From Hydractinia symbiolongicarpus (lineage: Eukaryota > Cnidaria > Hydrozoa > Anthoathecata > Hydractiniidae), in the NCBI RefSeq assembly GCF_029227915.1, contig NC_079889.1, forward strand, positions 10,416,001 through 10,480,000: DNA of 64,000 nucleotides, read 5' to 3'. A model generated the notes under the pieces. The model saw only the letters and a program-made list of their open reading frames with translations. It made no database searches and had not been told where the DNA came from. Position numbers and translations under genes: made by a program. Shown here in pieces: positions 1-11,057 of the stretch. How positions within the stretch are numbered: the stretch's first letter is position 1; the number at the start of each line of letters is the position of its first letter.

Positions 1-680
1 ATACCAGGAATAACTTGTGGACCAGTAAGTTCAATTTTAGTAAATTTTATAGGAAAAAATGTTAAAATAAAAATAGTTTTCTGTGACTGCATTGTCCCTA
101 TACGATGCATATGAAGATATCACATTCTAGTCCCCAGAGGTTTTATCTCAAAGAGCTCTTGGAACGAGAATGGAAGATTCCCATTATTTAGATGTTAATT
201 TATTGATTTTTTTGGGTTGTTGTTTTTATGTAAGTTTCTTCGTACTAGAAGATCTGTTTTGGACACACCGAGTGGTTGCAGGCAAATTGGAATTTATATT
301 GCTTTTCTTATATTTACTCAACTTTTCTAGGGAATGTATTTAAAACAAAAAGCAGAACCTGGTAGTCCAACAGATTGTTGTAAATGTGAAAAACGTAAGT
401 TGAAACACACGAAAGGAAATTTTAAGTTTTTAAAAGCATGTTTTTAATACTACTTTAACTTAAACAAAGTTTTCCGACGCGTTTTGGGTGTCAACATCCA
501 TTTCCAAGTTACAACTGAATTAATAAACTACAGCGCAAGAATATAAACATGATAAAATATATGGTTAGATTCTATCGCTGTTATTTTTTAATTCAGTTGT
601 AGCTTGATAAAAAGTGTTAACACCCGAAAAGCGTTGAAAATCCATGTTTTAATTTAAAATCAAATATTTTAGTTCCATAA
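1..680 (+). CDS. Small secreted Cys-rich (SVWC-like) protein, copy 1, 3' part only
   Basis: This is the C-terminal part of a gene whose 5' exons lie outside the window. Exons are <1-24 (ending in residues TCGP before a gtaagt donor), 331-394 (GMYLKQKAEPGSPTDCCKCEK, phase-1 end) and 673-680, where the split codon plus CCA and TAA gives Leu-Pro-stop. Exon sizes, phases and the CC-x-C signature match the complete paralogue at 3.2-6.55 kb: the 64-nt exon is the same length and both start with GMYLK. The tiny last exon is inferred from a tttag acceptor in the correct phase and from the same arrangement in the other two copies. The role is not known. By cysteine pattern it could be a single von Willebrand factor C domain secreted protein. 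Confidence 0.6.
472..640. repeat. Inverted-repeat (MITE-like) element
   Basis: Left flank TTTTCCGACGCGTTTTGGGT and the reverse complement of the right flank (CAACGCTTTTCGGGTGTTAA) match over about 50 bp with mismatches. The match continues into CAACTGAATTAA on both arms. The element lies between the second and third exons of copy 1. No coding capacity. Confidence 0.6.
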
Positions 681-3162
681 TGGATTGTTTGGTGAACTGT
701 CATATCGAGACTTGCAAAAACACCTCGCTTAACACTTGCTGTGCAGGGCCGTGGTCACACGTTTTAAAACAAAGATATCGAATGGGGACTTGATTGTGAC
801 TAGTTTAACCACAATGGTGACAAACGCTAAATACAGATTTTCAATGCCGAGATGCCTTCCCATGATGCAACGTAACATAATGCAAAAAGTAACTTAAACT
901 ACAAAGATATATGGGATTTAGAAAACGGAATTAGACTGTGTATGCACTTGGAGGGGAGTGTTGACAGAGTTACGATCTTGATTGGCATACGCATATTGGG
1001 AAAAAGCCTAACCTTTTGCAGTTTTGGGCTAAAAATGGCAATATCGTGAAAGTTTCTCCGTTTAAAGTAACTATAAACTTTGGAAATAAGTTATAAAAGA
1101 ACTCTATTTTACAAAAATCAAATCAATAATAGATGTTTTTAATAATGGTTAAAGCTAATAGTTAAATTTGGTTTTCGTGAAGCATGGTTTTCGTTATGCT
1201 GAATATGATAAAATAATAAATATGTTTATTGTAGAAATTAGTCAAGCCTAACCATTATTAGAAGTGAAGTTGCTCGATATTATGTTACTGGGTTTGTGTT
1301 TTAAATAGTTGTCAAAATTCGCATTTAATGTGAAGCTTGCAATCACAAAATATTTTTGTCACCATCAATAATGGTTAGTGATTTTTAATTATTTTTTTCT
1401 GCAATGACTTTGCTATCTGCAAACAGTAGAACCTACCTATCTAGCTGACTCATTTTTTCACTTTAAGAATAAATAGTTTTTTAAAAGAGCCTAGCTGTTG
1501 AGGCTAAAATCTTGCTAAAAATTAAGAACATGTTAAGAACATGTTAAGAAAATAATCTCAGCCGGCGCACCAACGTCGCAGAGACGTCGTAGCAGCGTCA
1601 AGTTTTACGTCAGTCAGTGCGACATCCGCTTAACGTCAGAATGTCTGTACCACGTCAAAGCACAACGTCCTATCGACGTCGTGGCTACGTTGTATAGACG
1701 TTTGCCGACCTTTTACAGACGTATAACTTCGAAGTTAACCGACGTTACAGCGACTTAGCTGCGATATTAGCAGACGTAACAAAGAGGCTCTTTAAAATAA
1801 AAAGTGATTTTTAAAATTATTTTCTTTTATAATCAACTAGTACTCACACTCGTTAAATTACACTAGTATCAGAAGACACTTGATAACTCTTCAAATGACA
1901 TGTTCATGTGAACGTATGTTAATACTTTAAAGAAACGTATACATGGTGAGTAGGAATTCTTAAGGCTATTTTTCACTTCAAACAAACTTTCCGCGAAACG
2001 GACAGGAACAGAATAAAACAGAAAATTTTCGGCTAGTAGTTTCCATTTCATAATATTACAAACATTTCAATACTTAAAATAAACAAACTTTGTCAAATTC
2101 TCACGAAATAAAATAATCTGATTGGTTAACAAATTTTTTACCTGTTGTTTCCGTACAGAACGCCTAGAAAAATTTAAACTCGATTCTACTTTGCTCGGAA
2201 CGGAACGGAAAGGAAAAAATTCCCTTTACGTGTTGTGAACATTTTAAGTACGCATACTCAGAAGCCTTTTTGGTTTCTTACCGTTCCTTCTGCGAAAAAT
2301 TTTCTTAGAATAGAAAACAGCTTACATGAAACCTTCTCCAACTAAATTATCGGATTAAAATAATTTCTAAAATTACTAATTATATAGAACATCTTTCTTT
2401 TCTTTGTACTGCTATACATTGAAAAAAGTTCACTTCAATATCAATTATTTCTTCCAAATTTAAAACTTACTATTTCCTATTTTCCCCGTGTTTTGAAAAA
2501 ACACATAAGACCATTTGAGGCTGGAATGGTAATAATAACTACATTCAACCATAGCTAAATTTTAGACCTTGTATATATATATATATAAAGAATTGGTGCG
2601 CTGCCATATATTTGTAAACATTAAATGGCGTGTTAGCTATCTGTTATAAAAAATGTGATCGGTAATTCCTAGTTTTATGTCTGTTTGAAGTGTTTAGCGT
2701 TTCAAAAAAGCTTACCTCCATACTATATCCTCTTTGAACATTATTATTATAAAAAACTAGTCATCCTAAAAAAAATCCAAGTGTCTTTCCTGTTTCCGTA
2801 GAATACAACTTTTATCTGTAAAGAGACAAGTCGGTAGCCCATAGATAGTTTTACGAGTCGTCTGTCCTTTATTTATCACTTACCATGGTTCCGTAGCGCA
2901 GTTATAAAACCGTGCCATCGCTACCGTGGTACCATTTTGCACAGAGACAAGAAAACAATGCAAAGCTATCTAATTTTTAGTGAAAGGTTATTTCATACAT
3001 TATGATTGTACCATTTACATGAGGCTAAAAGTTTAGAAGCTTCCGTGGAGAAAATAACGTTAATCTCTTTGTTATTAACAACGTATTTTGATCTGATTAT
3101 ACAGTTTCGTTGAATGAATAAGAGTTTCGTAGCACTTTTTTAACAACCACAATTTCACGAAT
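681..3162. other. Intergenic stretch between copies 1 and 2
   Basis: No exon could be supported here. The interval holds the ACGT-rich inverted-repeat element at about 1,452-1,815 and a short TA run at about 2,571-2,587. The promoter of copy 2 is presumably within its last few hundred bases, but no convincing TATA box was picked out. Confidence 0.5.
1452..1815. mobile_element. MITE-like element with ACGT-rich core
   Basis: The ends are inverted repeats built on TCACTTT...TTTTAAAGAGCC (left about 1,458-1,493; right about 1,785-1,810). The interior, about 1,570-1,785, contains twelve ACGT tetramers, mostly as GACGT or ACGTC, in roughly 215 bp and is GC- and CpG-rich against an AT-rich background. 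No ORF. The most economical reading is a non-autonomous DNA transposon. Confidence 0.5.
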
Positions 3163-6100
3163 ATGTGGATAATAACTTCTTTGAAGTTGCTCGTTAATAC
3201 AATTATTGCGTTTCAGGTACAGGTAGTACGATCAAGCTCTTCACTTTTTTTGTACACTGCTATTACGATTTTGTTAGGTAAGTTATGTTAAAGGTTTTCC
3301 TTTTTATCAGTTTCGTACCCAGGATATTTTCCTCTGTCCATGTTGTGTCACAAATTAGGGCGTTGGGCCGTCCGAAGCACAGAAAGTTAACTAAAAGAAA
3401 TACCATCCTCACGGCAACCGATTGTGATGACCACAATTTTTTACGAATACCATCTTCTCTAAGACTACAATCATTGACAAAATGAATGACACACAGACAG
3501 TTTTTTGTTATTCTTCAAACACAGCTAGAAGGATGAAATGGTCCCGACTCTGCAGCCAGCTGGTTGCTAAGGCGCTATTTTGCGCACACGTAAGACAGAG
3601 CGTGTAAAATTTGCTAATGGAATTTTTTAGCGCGCCCTCACAACGAAAAAATCCACGTCGGTGCTCACGAAGGTCGTGAAATCCGAGAACATACTCGTGC
3701 TGACGTCAGCAACTTTTAGCATCCTGTTTCATTATATGATAATGTAGTTATTTTCACACATAAAAGACGTACTTAAGAAAGGTTTATTTGATGCTACATA
3801 TGACCTGACCTGTTTCTATCTTTCATATTCAATGCTCAACATAGCACGACACTTGCTCAACATTGTACAACTTTACGCCTTTTTGTATTGTGGGAGATCT
3901 ACAATAAAGTTATGAAGAATCAAGCAAGTATTTTAGCTCGTGTTGAGAGCAAAACATTAGATAAATAGAAACGTAAGAGAATGTGTTCAACACACTAAAT
4001 AACCCTTTAAAAGGTCAACAAAAGTGAAACCTCGTTTTATGTTTAATTAACGTTATTTTTTGGCTTAAAAAACAAAATAAGTTACAATCTTTGGTTTACA
4101 GCAAGGTGCATTCTCATCTCCACATCTTTTGCAATAAACTTCAAAAATACAATCGAAGTTTATTTCAAAGAGCTCTGCGCACGAAAAAGGCGAATAACTG
4201 TTTAAATATTTTTCAGAAAAAAGAAAGAAGTATTAAAGAATAAATTCTGGTAAAAAGATAGGAACTATTTTTCTATTTTAATGATCTTATTGCTTCCATC
4301 AGCGCAGGTTTGTCGTGCAAAGGAAGGAAAATATGCTTCACTTGGTTATCCATGTCTTGCTGACACAACACAGCCTAAAAAAGTAAGTAGGCGAGACAAG
4401 TGCTGTTTTATTCGTACTGTAATAAAGGAAAGATACACAGGGCTTAACAAACAAAAAAATTTTTGTAAATGCATTTATTCTTTTTAGCCGCAAGACGGTC
4501 CGTGGCCACCGGAAGGTTGCCACACGGCGCAGTGTATTGGAGTGGGCGTAGCAATGATGAGGGTATGTCCGATCAGCGGATCGGCTTGTGGTCCAGTGAG
4601 TACTATTATTAAGCTCTCTTAACTAAGATCGACCGCAAGCTCTATTTGAGGGTTTTTAGATACCTACCATGTTTATATTATTCTGTTTATACTTTGTGTT
4701 AAAGATGCACAAAAAAAGAGATGACGCTTTTCTCGCGGGCTCGATCGGACTACACATCCCAAGCGCAGAAAAGGAGTCTCCAATTCTTAATTGTCAAATT
4801 TCTTTATTTATTTTTTATTAACTCTTGATGTAACTAAACACGTAGCCTGTTCAAACAAATTTAGTTTTGAAGTGAGTTGCGTATTCTTTCCATCGCCAAG
4901 ATTGCGCTTTTTTCAATAACTTTTGTCTAAAATCCTAGGTATGAATCACTTAGAAGTATAATATTATCTTTGCGAAGCTTTCTGGCGACCTTCCTTTTCA
5001 AATACCCCACAAGCTGATATTAAAACCTTCTTCAAGTAAACAATAGTATAATTAATGCCTAATTGCGTTTGCATTTTATGGTGCAACAAAGATTGCTTTA
5101 TTTTTGTCGCAGTACGACTTAACGAGAGCTTCGTTTAACTTGAAGTTAAACATCGCTTAGTCGGACTGTTTTCTTCAGTGCCATGGACGTTCGTGGAACC
5201 GGCAGCTAACTTGTTGTATTTTTCTGTAGTGAATGTTCTAGCAAAAAACTTGCAAACGGAGTAATACAAACTCAGTTTCTATATATCTACAACACAGATA
5301 CCTATACCTCTTATACCTTATACCTCTTGGTAGGCAACACAGATGCCTACCAAGAGGTATAATCCTGGGAATGTTGATGTTGCAAAACAAATACGTACAT
5401 TATTAGCAGTCACATCACGCTGCTGTAAACAATAAAGTCGAGAAGTAATGTTAACGAGGGCGCGGGATATCGCAAATTTTACCTTATTTCTTGTAGCAAA
5501 GTCAGTCTAGAATTATATTTGCTTTAATGTGAAAACAGATGTGGGATAACTTTTTGTTTTGTAGGGAATGTATTTAAAGTTGAACATTGATGCTTCAGCA
5601 CCAGCAGACTGTTGCATGTGTCAACCAGGTGAGGAAGGTCTGAGTCAAACAACCTATTCTGATTGTTTCAATGAATAGAGCAGCTATGATTAAATAAAGG
5701 TGGGCTTGATGTCAATGTGAAAGACCATAAAAGCTGATGATGGTTGACCAAATTTCCGCTTATCTTCACCCATTACAAATTTATTTTACCTAATGTTAAA
5801 AATTTATAAAATACAGTCATTTTCAATCTGCAAATGTAGCCTTGCTTAATTTGTTTTTGAGCTAAAAAGAATTATATACCCATCTGTTTGCTTCGTTTTT
5901 TTTGTTAATATAGTTGGTGGCTAATTACACAGATGGTAGCTACATCGTAGACTTGATTGCAACAACAAGATGAACGAAAAAAATATCCGTACAAGATGTT
6001 GTCGCAACAAAGCCAGAGCAAAGACTTGTTTAATGAAACACTATTTTAATATCGCTTAAGTATTGACCGCAACACGTAAAACAACACCCAAGGGAAATAT

Positions 6101-6554
6101 TGCATGCTGGAATTGGAAGACAATGTCTGAAGTGAAGCATGCCATACTTCCTCTTTGCTATTTATAGACGTGCATTTTAAATCGGATATCTACTATAAAT
6201 AATCTTTTTTCTTAGCATTTTTTTATCGAAGAATTACCTGAGGAAATTCCCAGGACCGGAAACATGGGTTTTAAAATGGCTACAACATGCATCCACCACC
6301 ATTTGGCGCCAAAAGTTTTCTACAATAAGTCACATTATTACGGCGCGGTAAGGTCCGTCTGAATTTAGTTGGAAGAAAAATGTCATAATGACGGCGAATG
6401 TTTTGGTGTAGCGAAATAGATAAACAGTTGTATGTTGCAATAATACGTAGCTGCTTTACTTCATGTGCGTTTCCATTTCAAGGTTCAGAAAGAGAACAAT
6501 AATTTTTGAATGTTTGCAAACTGCTCACTTTTTAAAATTTTAGCAAAAAAGTAA
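3163..6554 (+). CDS. Small secreted Cys-rich (SVWC-like) protein, copy 2, complete
   Basis: Five-exon model: 3163-3277 (hydrophobic leader, phase 1), 4303-4382 (AQVCRAKEGKYASLGYPCL...), 4488-4595 (PQDGPWPPEGCHTAQCIG..., ending ACGP), 5565-5628 (GMYLKLNIDASAPADCCMCQP) and 6544-6554 (AKK-stop). All junctions are in phase. The mature part of about 85 residues has nine cysteines in the order C-C-C-C-C-C-CC-C. The G-x-Y...P-C start, the C-x4-C centre, the CP and the terminal D-CC-x-C recall the single-domain von Willebrand factor C (SVWC) family, known in arthropods as secreted, infection-responsive proteins. That link is inference. The first exon is the least certain: its leader is long (38 residues), and an alternative ATG at 4281 would give only a nine-residue leader. 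Confidence 0.65.
5318..5362. repeat. Perfect inverted repeat (hairpin)
   Basis: Arms of 19 bp (5318-5336 and 5344-5362, core ACCTCTTGGTAGGCA) are separated by seven bases, inside an intron of copy 2. A degenerate extra copy of the ATACCTCTTA motif lies just upstream. Could be a small transposon relic or a local fold-back duplication. Confidence 0.7.
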
Positions 6555-7313
6555 GGAGGGTGCTGGTACCACTGCAACACCACACACCACCTCTTTGGCG
6601 TTGCTGGCTCTAGAATCCTCACTGGTTTATTTTACAATTACGTAGAAATTTTCTTTTGTATATTTTTTATTTAGTGTTCATACTTAAAATGTTTTCGTAT
6701 TGGATAACATTAACGTATCCGTCCCATTGTCTCTTCATGTCCTGTGACGCTAGATCAAGGTTTAGGGTTGTAAAATGCTTTGTAAAGGAAACTTCAATAA
6801 TCTATCTATCTATTTTCTATCTATCTACCTCTCACAAAAGAAGCATTTAACATGCAGCCACCAGTTATAGCTAAACTTCCAAAAGCGACTAGAAAGGTCG
6901 TCAAGAAAAAATTTTGAGAAACCTTAGCTGTTATTTTTACCTGGAAAATGACCAAGATGCTATTTGCATGAGACCTGAAGGAAGCTCAAACTAATTGGAA
7001 TCACTTCCGTTCACGTTGTGTTTCACGAGTTTTCAACACTTCTCGCGGCATTTGGTTTCGTTCAAATTGACCTGAGTGAATTCTCAAAATGGTGTAAGAT
7101 GTAAACAATTCATCCCCAGTGTAAAATGCTGTTTTTAATCAGTGCGTGTACTTGAAAATCACGAACGCAAAAGATTCAGCGCAGTATAAGGCATGGTCTC
7201 ATATAAACGGCCGAAGTATTCCAGATATCAGGAGTCAACCGTAGGCCACATTACAATAGTTTCCAAATAAATTTAAATCATGCCGAAAAAGATCCAGAAA
7301 ATAATAAGCAAAA

Positions 7314-9459
7314 ATGAAGCTGTTTTATGTTTTGGCAATGATCAACATTATTATGCCAGGTAATATATGTAATATAAAATATATTTCGGTAGACCAAAGG
7401 AAAACTTCTGTAAAAAATTGTCTGTAGCTATCTAGTTTGCTTTGTTACGTTCTCTAAAATTTATAGACGAAGTACTAATTTTTCGTCGTCTGCAAAAACA
7501 GTTCCGCGCAAATTTTCCACAATATGTTGTGCTCCTCAAAAATAGATTTTGTAGAAATAAAGAATTTTAGGACCACGCTTTTTTAAAAATAGGTTACGAA
7601 ATGATTTGTTTATAATCTGCGAAGACAACATAAAAATAAAATTTGTGCCTTTGTTTTTCAAATTCTGATTATTTGCTTTGAATTTTATTTAAGTTAATGT
7701 TTAGACAAGTAAATAAAAATGGGATTAGGGAAAAATATATTTACATTTGGATATGAAGACAAATAGTTTAATGTTAAGTCTCTGTTCTGTAAAATATCTT
7801 ATTATTTATATTTTCTTTTTTTTTTGTTTAAAGCTCCCCTGCAAGTAGATGGAGACGCGAAACTGATATCAACTTTAGCGCAACCTTGTTTAACGGAAGA
7901 CTTGACACCAGCGACGGTAATTGTACCTTACCAACCTCGTTCCCAAGGCTTTTTGTGTCTCATCGGTGCTTCACTTTTTAATAGGCCGTCCGATATGCAA
8001 AAAAGACAACAGATCCTGGGAACGAGGTTGTGTATCTCATTAAACAAATTTTTTGTTGACCCAAAACATTAAACCGTCCTCATTCTCGTTACCAACTGAT
8101 TTTTTTTTGATTTGACAAGTTTTAAGACCGGTAAGGTTTTTCTTCATAACTAAAGGAGAAAATGCAGGCAAGTAAAAACTGAACTTAACGCAAAATTTAA
8201 AGGTTTTCTTTTTTGGGAAAAACTAAAATGCTTGGTTGATGCTTGTGTCTGAATTTTAATTATTCTGATTGACGTGATACACATAGTAAAAAGAACAATC
8301 TTGTCGGACTTTTTTAAAATGACGTTAATTTTCGCTGCATGGTGTTACCACAAAAAAACCACCCAGGCGCACAAAAAGGACCGAAATTTTAGAATTTTTT
8401 ACAGTGTACCACATTTTAGGATAATAATTTTCGTAATTACAATCGCATGTGTTTAACTAATTCTGCAGATATACCGCTACAATCTTGGTCAAAAAAAATG
8501 GTGGGGCCAAACAGCTAATTTTATATTTCGCCACAAAAAGTAATTGCGTAGGTTATTTCCATACTAGATTCGTACACTTTGAAACTTGTCAAAGTCAACG
8601 TTCAGAGTTAGACTTAAAACTTGGGTCATAGGTTAAGTTCAAGTTCCTAAAATGTGCTGATTTGACATCAACATGGCTATTTTTCACGAATTTTGTGACC
8701 TTCGTGGGCCTTGAAGTGGATTTCGGTGTACGGGCGTCCTAGAGAATGTAACTAGCAACTTTCCAACAGTATCTGCGTGGCATACGTGTGTGCAAAAGTG
8801 GCGACATTGACTGTATCTATATAATTAAAAAATAAGGAAAAAAACACCTTCAATATTATTGTCCAAGATTGAAGCTACTAGCAAGTTATTTTTAAAGTTA
8901 TGAGTTCATAGCTGCATAAATATTTTGCGCAAATGCATTTTGGTTTCATACTGAAAATTCTTTCTGTGTTTCTTCTTTAATATATTTATAATTTTATATA
9001 TTTATAATTTTTATTTTCAGGGAAAGTATTTAAAGTTATATTCGGATTCTACTCTCTGCTGTTCATGTGAAAACGGTACAGAATACGTTTCGTTGTAGGA
9101 TAGCTTCGTTAAAATTCAGTTCTATTTGATGAAAAGTTATGTTCTTCAAAATGTAAAAAAAAAATTCAGTCGGAAATTCGCCTGATAAAGCCGATAGCCC
9201 CTTTTGAAGCGCATTCAGTTCAATTGAAATCTATGTAAATCTCCATAATTTTTCATTGAAAGTATCAAAAAGCGAATAAAAAATCTATATTATAATGCCC
9301 GTAAACGTCTGTCCGTCCGTCCGTATGTCTGTCACGCAAGATGGTAGCTTAGCTGCGACGGGCGAAACCGTGGATTTTTCCACGGGCTAACGACTAGTAC
9401 ATTACAAATACACGTGTAGCCATTATTAAATTCACTTTTTTTTATTTTCAGTTAAATAA
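7314..9459 (+). CDS. Small secreted Cys-rich protein, copy 3, exon-loss variant
   Basis: Four-exon model: 7314-7359 (MKLFYVLAMINIIMP, a clear signal peptide, phase 1), 7834-7916 (APLQVDGDAKLISTLAQPCL..., phase 0), 9021-9075 (GKYLKLYSDSTLCCSCEN, phase 1) and 9452-9459 (completing Val, then Lys-stop). The product is 63 residues. Compared with copy 2, the 108-nt exon carrying the four central cysteines is absent: no matching exon was found between 7,917 and 9,020, and the flanking exons join in phase without it. Only four cysteines remain. It is therefore either a shortened functional variant or a decaying copy. Read-through of the third exon would give a slightly different tail. Confidence 0.6.
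7932..8030. mobile_element. Short MITE with CAACCTCGTTCCCA termini
   Basis: Left end CAACCTCGTTCCCAAGG (7932-7948) and right end CCTGGGAACGAGGTTG (8015-8030) are near-perfect inverted repeats enclosing about 66 bp. It sits in an intron of copy 3. The same termini recur at about 21,577-21,663, singly near 23,139, and as a diverged short form near 46,792 and 52,790. Confidence 0.75.
9284..9397 (+). mobile_element. 114-bp non-autonomous Helitron (micro-Helitron)
   Basis: It begins TCTATATTATAATGCCCG directly after an A and ends CTAG directly before a T, the A|T target rule of Helitrons. Eight bases before the terminal CTAG lies a perfect 7-bp hairpin, CCGTGGA-TTTT-TCCACGG, the canonical 3' structure. 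No coding capacity. It lies in the last intron of copy 3. Confidence 0.8.
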
Positions 9460-11057
9460 AAAGAGATGAAGAACAGAATAGAAGAAATATTGCTGAAGTT
9501 TAATGTGACTGCTGGAAACCTATTTGTTTAAGGCTATGTTTACATGAAAACATTCAGAGTAGTGGTTTTTGTATTTTTTTTTTACAACAATGTGTGGGAA
9601 AATATCCTACTTTATTTCTTAATATTTCTCAAACAACAAAAGTAATGCTCAAACCCTTTGCACACTTTATAGTACAGGCACTTAGCTTTGAGGTTATAGC
9701 CTCCCACTTTTCTTTTTTAAGACGTGAATAATGCGTTGGAAAATGACTAAAATAACCCACATATAAGGTTCAGCAATCTTCCCCCCTCCCTTCACTTTGA
9801 AATAGAATGGTTACGCACAAGGTCAAGTAAAATCTGAACCCTTCATAACGAGTTTAATAATCCTCAGCGCAGACGTAACATGCGCCTATTTAGGGTAGTC
9901 TCAGTCCGGTAAGCTACCTTATTTGTACTAAATTTCGAGATATTAAGTTTTGTGCAATGAAGATGGACATATTTTTTCTGCGTGGCGATATTTGCAAGTT
10001 TGAATTTTCTACATATACCAAGAAAAAATAGTCAAATTTAGAGTTTAGGCAAAGTATAATTGCAGTTCTTTTTGTTTTTGGAATTTATGTACTAAATCTC
10101 GGGCATTAACGGTCTTTTTCCCGCGAATGTGACACACTTCTAAAACCGCTGCTGGCTACGTGACCAAAAAAATGAGAAATAAGTAAAAAATAAAAACACG
10201 TGAAAACAAATTAACATAGCAATACAGAAGAAGAACTAACCAATCACATTAACAATACAAACAGTAGTGAAAAACAATATACAAAGTCTTCAACTTTTAA
10301 ACCAGGTATATGACAAACTAATGGCCAATTTCAAATACTTTCGCTAGGATATTTGAGAGTCTTTTCTTACTTGTCATCTAAACAGAGTCCAACCCCAAAC
10401 TCTAAAACACCTTATAGACTTCGTAGTAATAAAAAGTGATTGCATCCATGTTAGCTTCACATGATGCATTAAGAATCATCAAGCGAAAGATTATTTCCTG
10501 CTATTTTTGCGCATTTCAACATTCGTTACCTTTTCTATACCTTAGCCAAGACAGAGCTTTTTAAGTAAACGGCCTTGGCTGGGGTGATGTTCAGAATATT
10601 ATGAATACGATTTTTCATTATTTTCCTTTTTCTGGTTTTAGTTTCGTCTGTCGATGACCTGAGTAGGACGGTTATATTTGCTGCTGCGGTCAAAATTAAA
10701 ATGACTCTTCTTGTTGTTTAAAATATTTTCTCAGTGTCCAGTATTATAAATGAATTCCCATGTGAAGTTATTTGTTTTCTTTTCAACGATAAGCTCATTG
10801 GCTCTGGTACCGGCAGGAAAAAAGATGCTAGGATTTGGTGAGGAGATTCCCTGCAGGAATGTTTTGGGAAAAAAGAAGAGCTACTAAGGAATTTGGCAGA
10901 AGGATCTCTTCTTTCCTCGCCACAATTTGTCCTCGCCGCCATCGAGTTTCCTGTTCAAATAAAATGGAGAAGACCAGAAAAGGCAAGGAGATGGAGGGAT
11001 TACGTAATCCTGGTTAAAAATTATTCTGCTGACGTCGCTAAAAATATCATAACAAAG
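9460..11057. other. Intergenic stretch
   Basis: Between the third small secreted gene and the STAMBP-like gene. No exon or repeat of note was recognised. The last 150-300 bases are likely 5' untranslated or promoter sequence of the downstream gene, because the reading frame is open from 10893 to its start. Confidence 0.4.

Noticed and set aside
4281-4487. ORF starting MILLLPSAQVCRAKEG as a complete small gene
   Set aside because: It overlaps a true exon but runs through a good gtaagt donor at 4383. Its nine-residue leader is too short, and an upstream exon splices in phase to 4303.
6214-6351. Exon-like sequence after a ttcttag acceptor in the last intron of copy 2
   Set aside because: In the required phase it stops after eight codons. 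The alternative exon at 6544 gives the same short-tail arrangement as the other two copies.
6544-6644. Hydrophobic, GPI-anchor-like tail after QKSKEGAGTT
   Set aside because: Attractive in frame 0, but the preceding exon ends in phase 1, which reads Ala-Lys-Lys-stop as in the paralogues.
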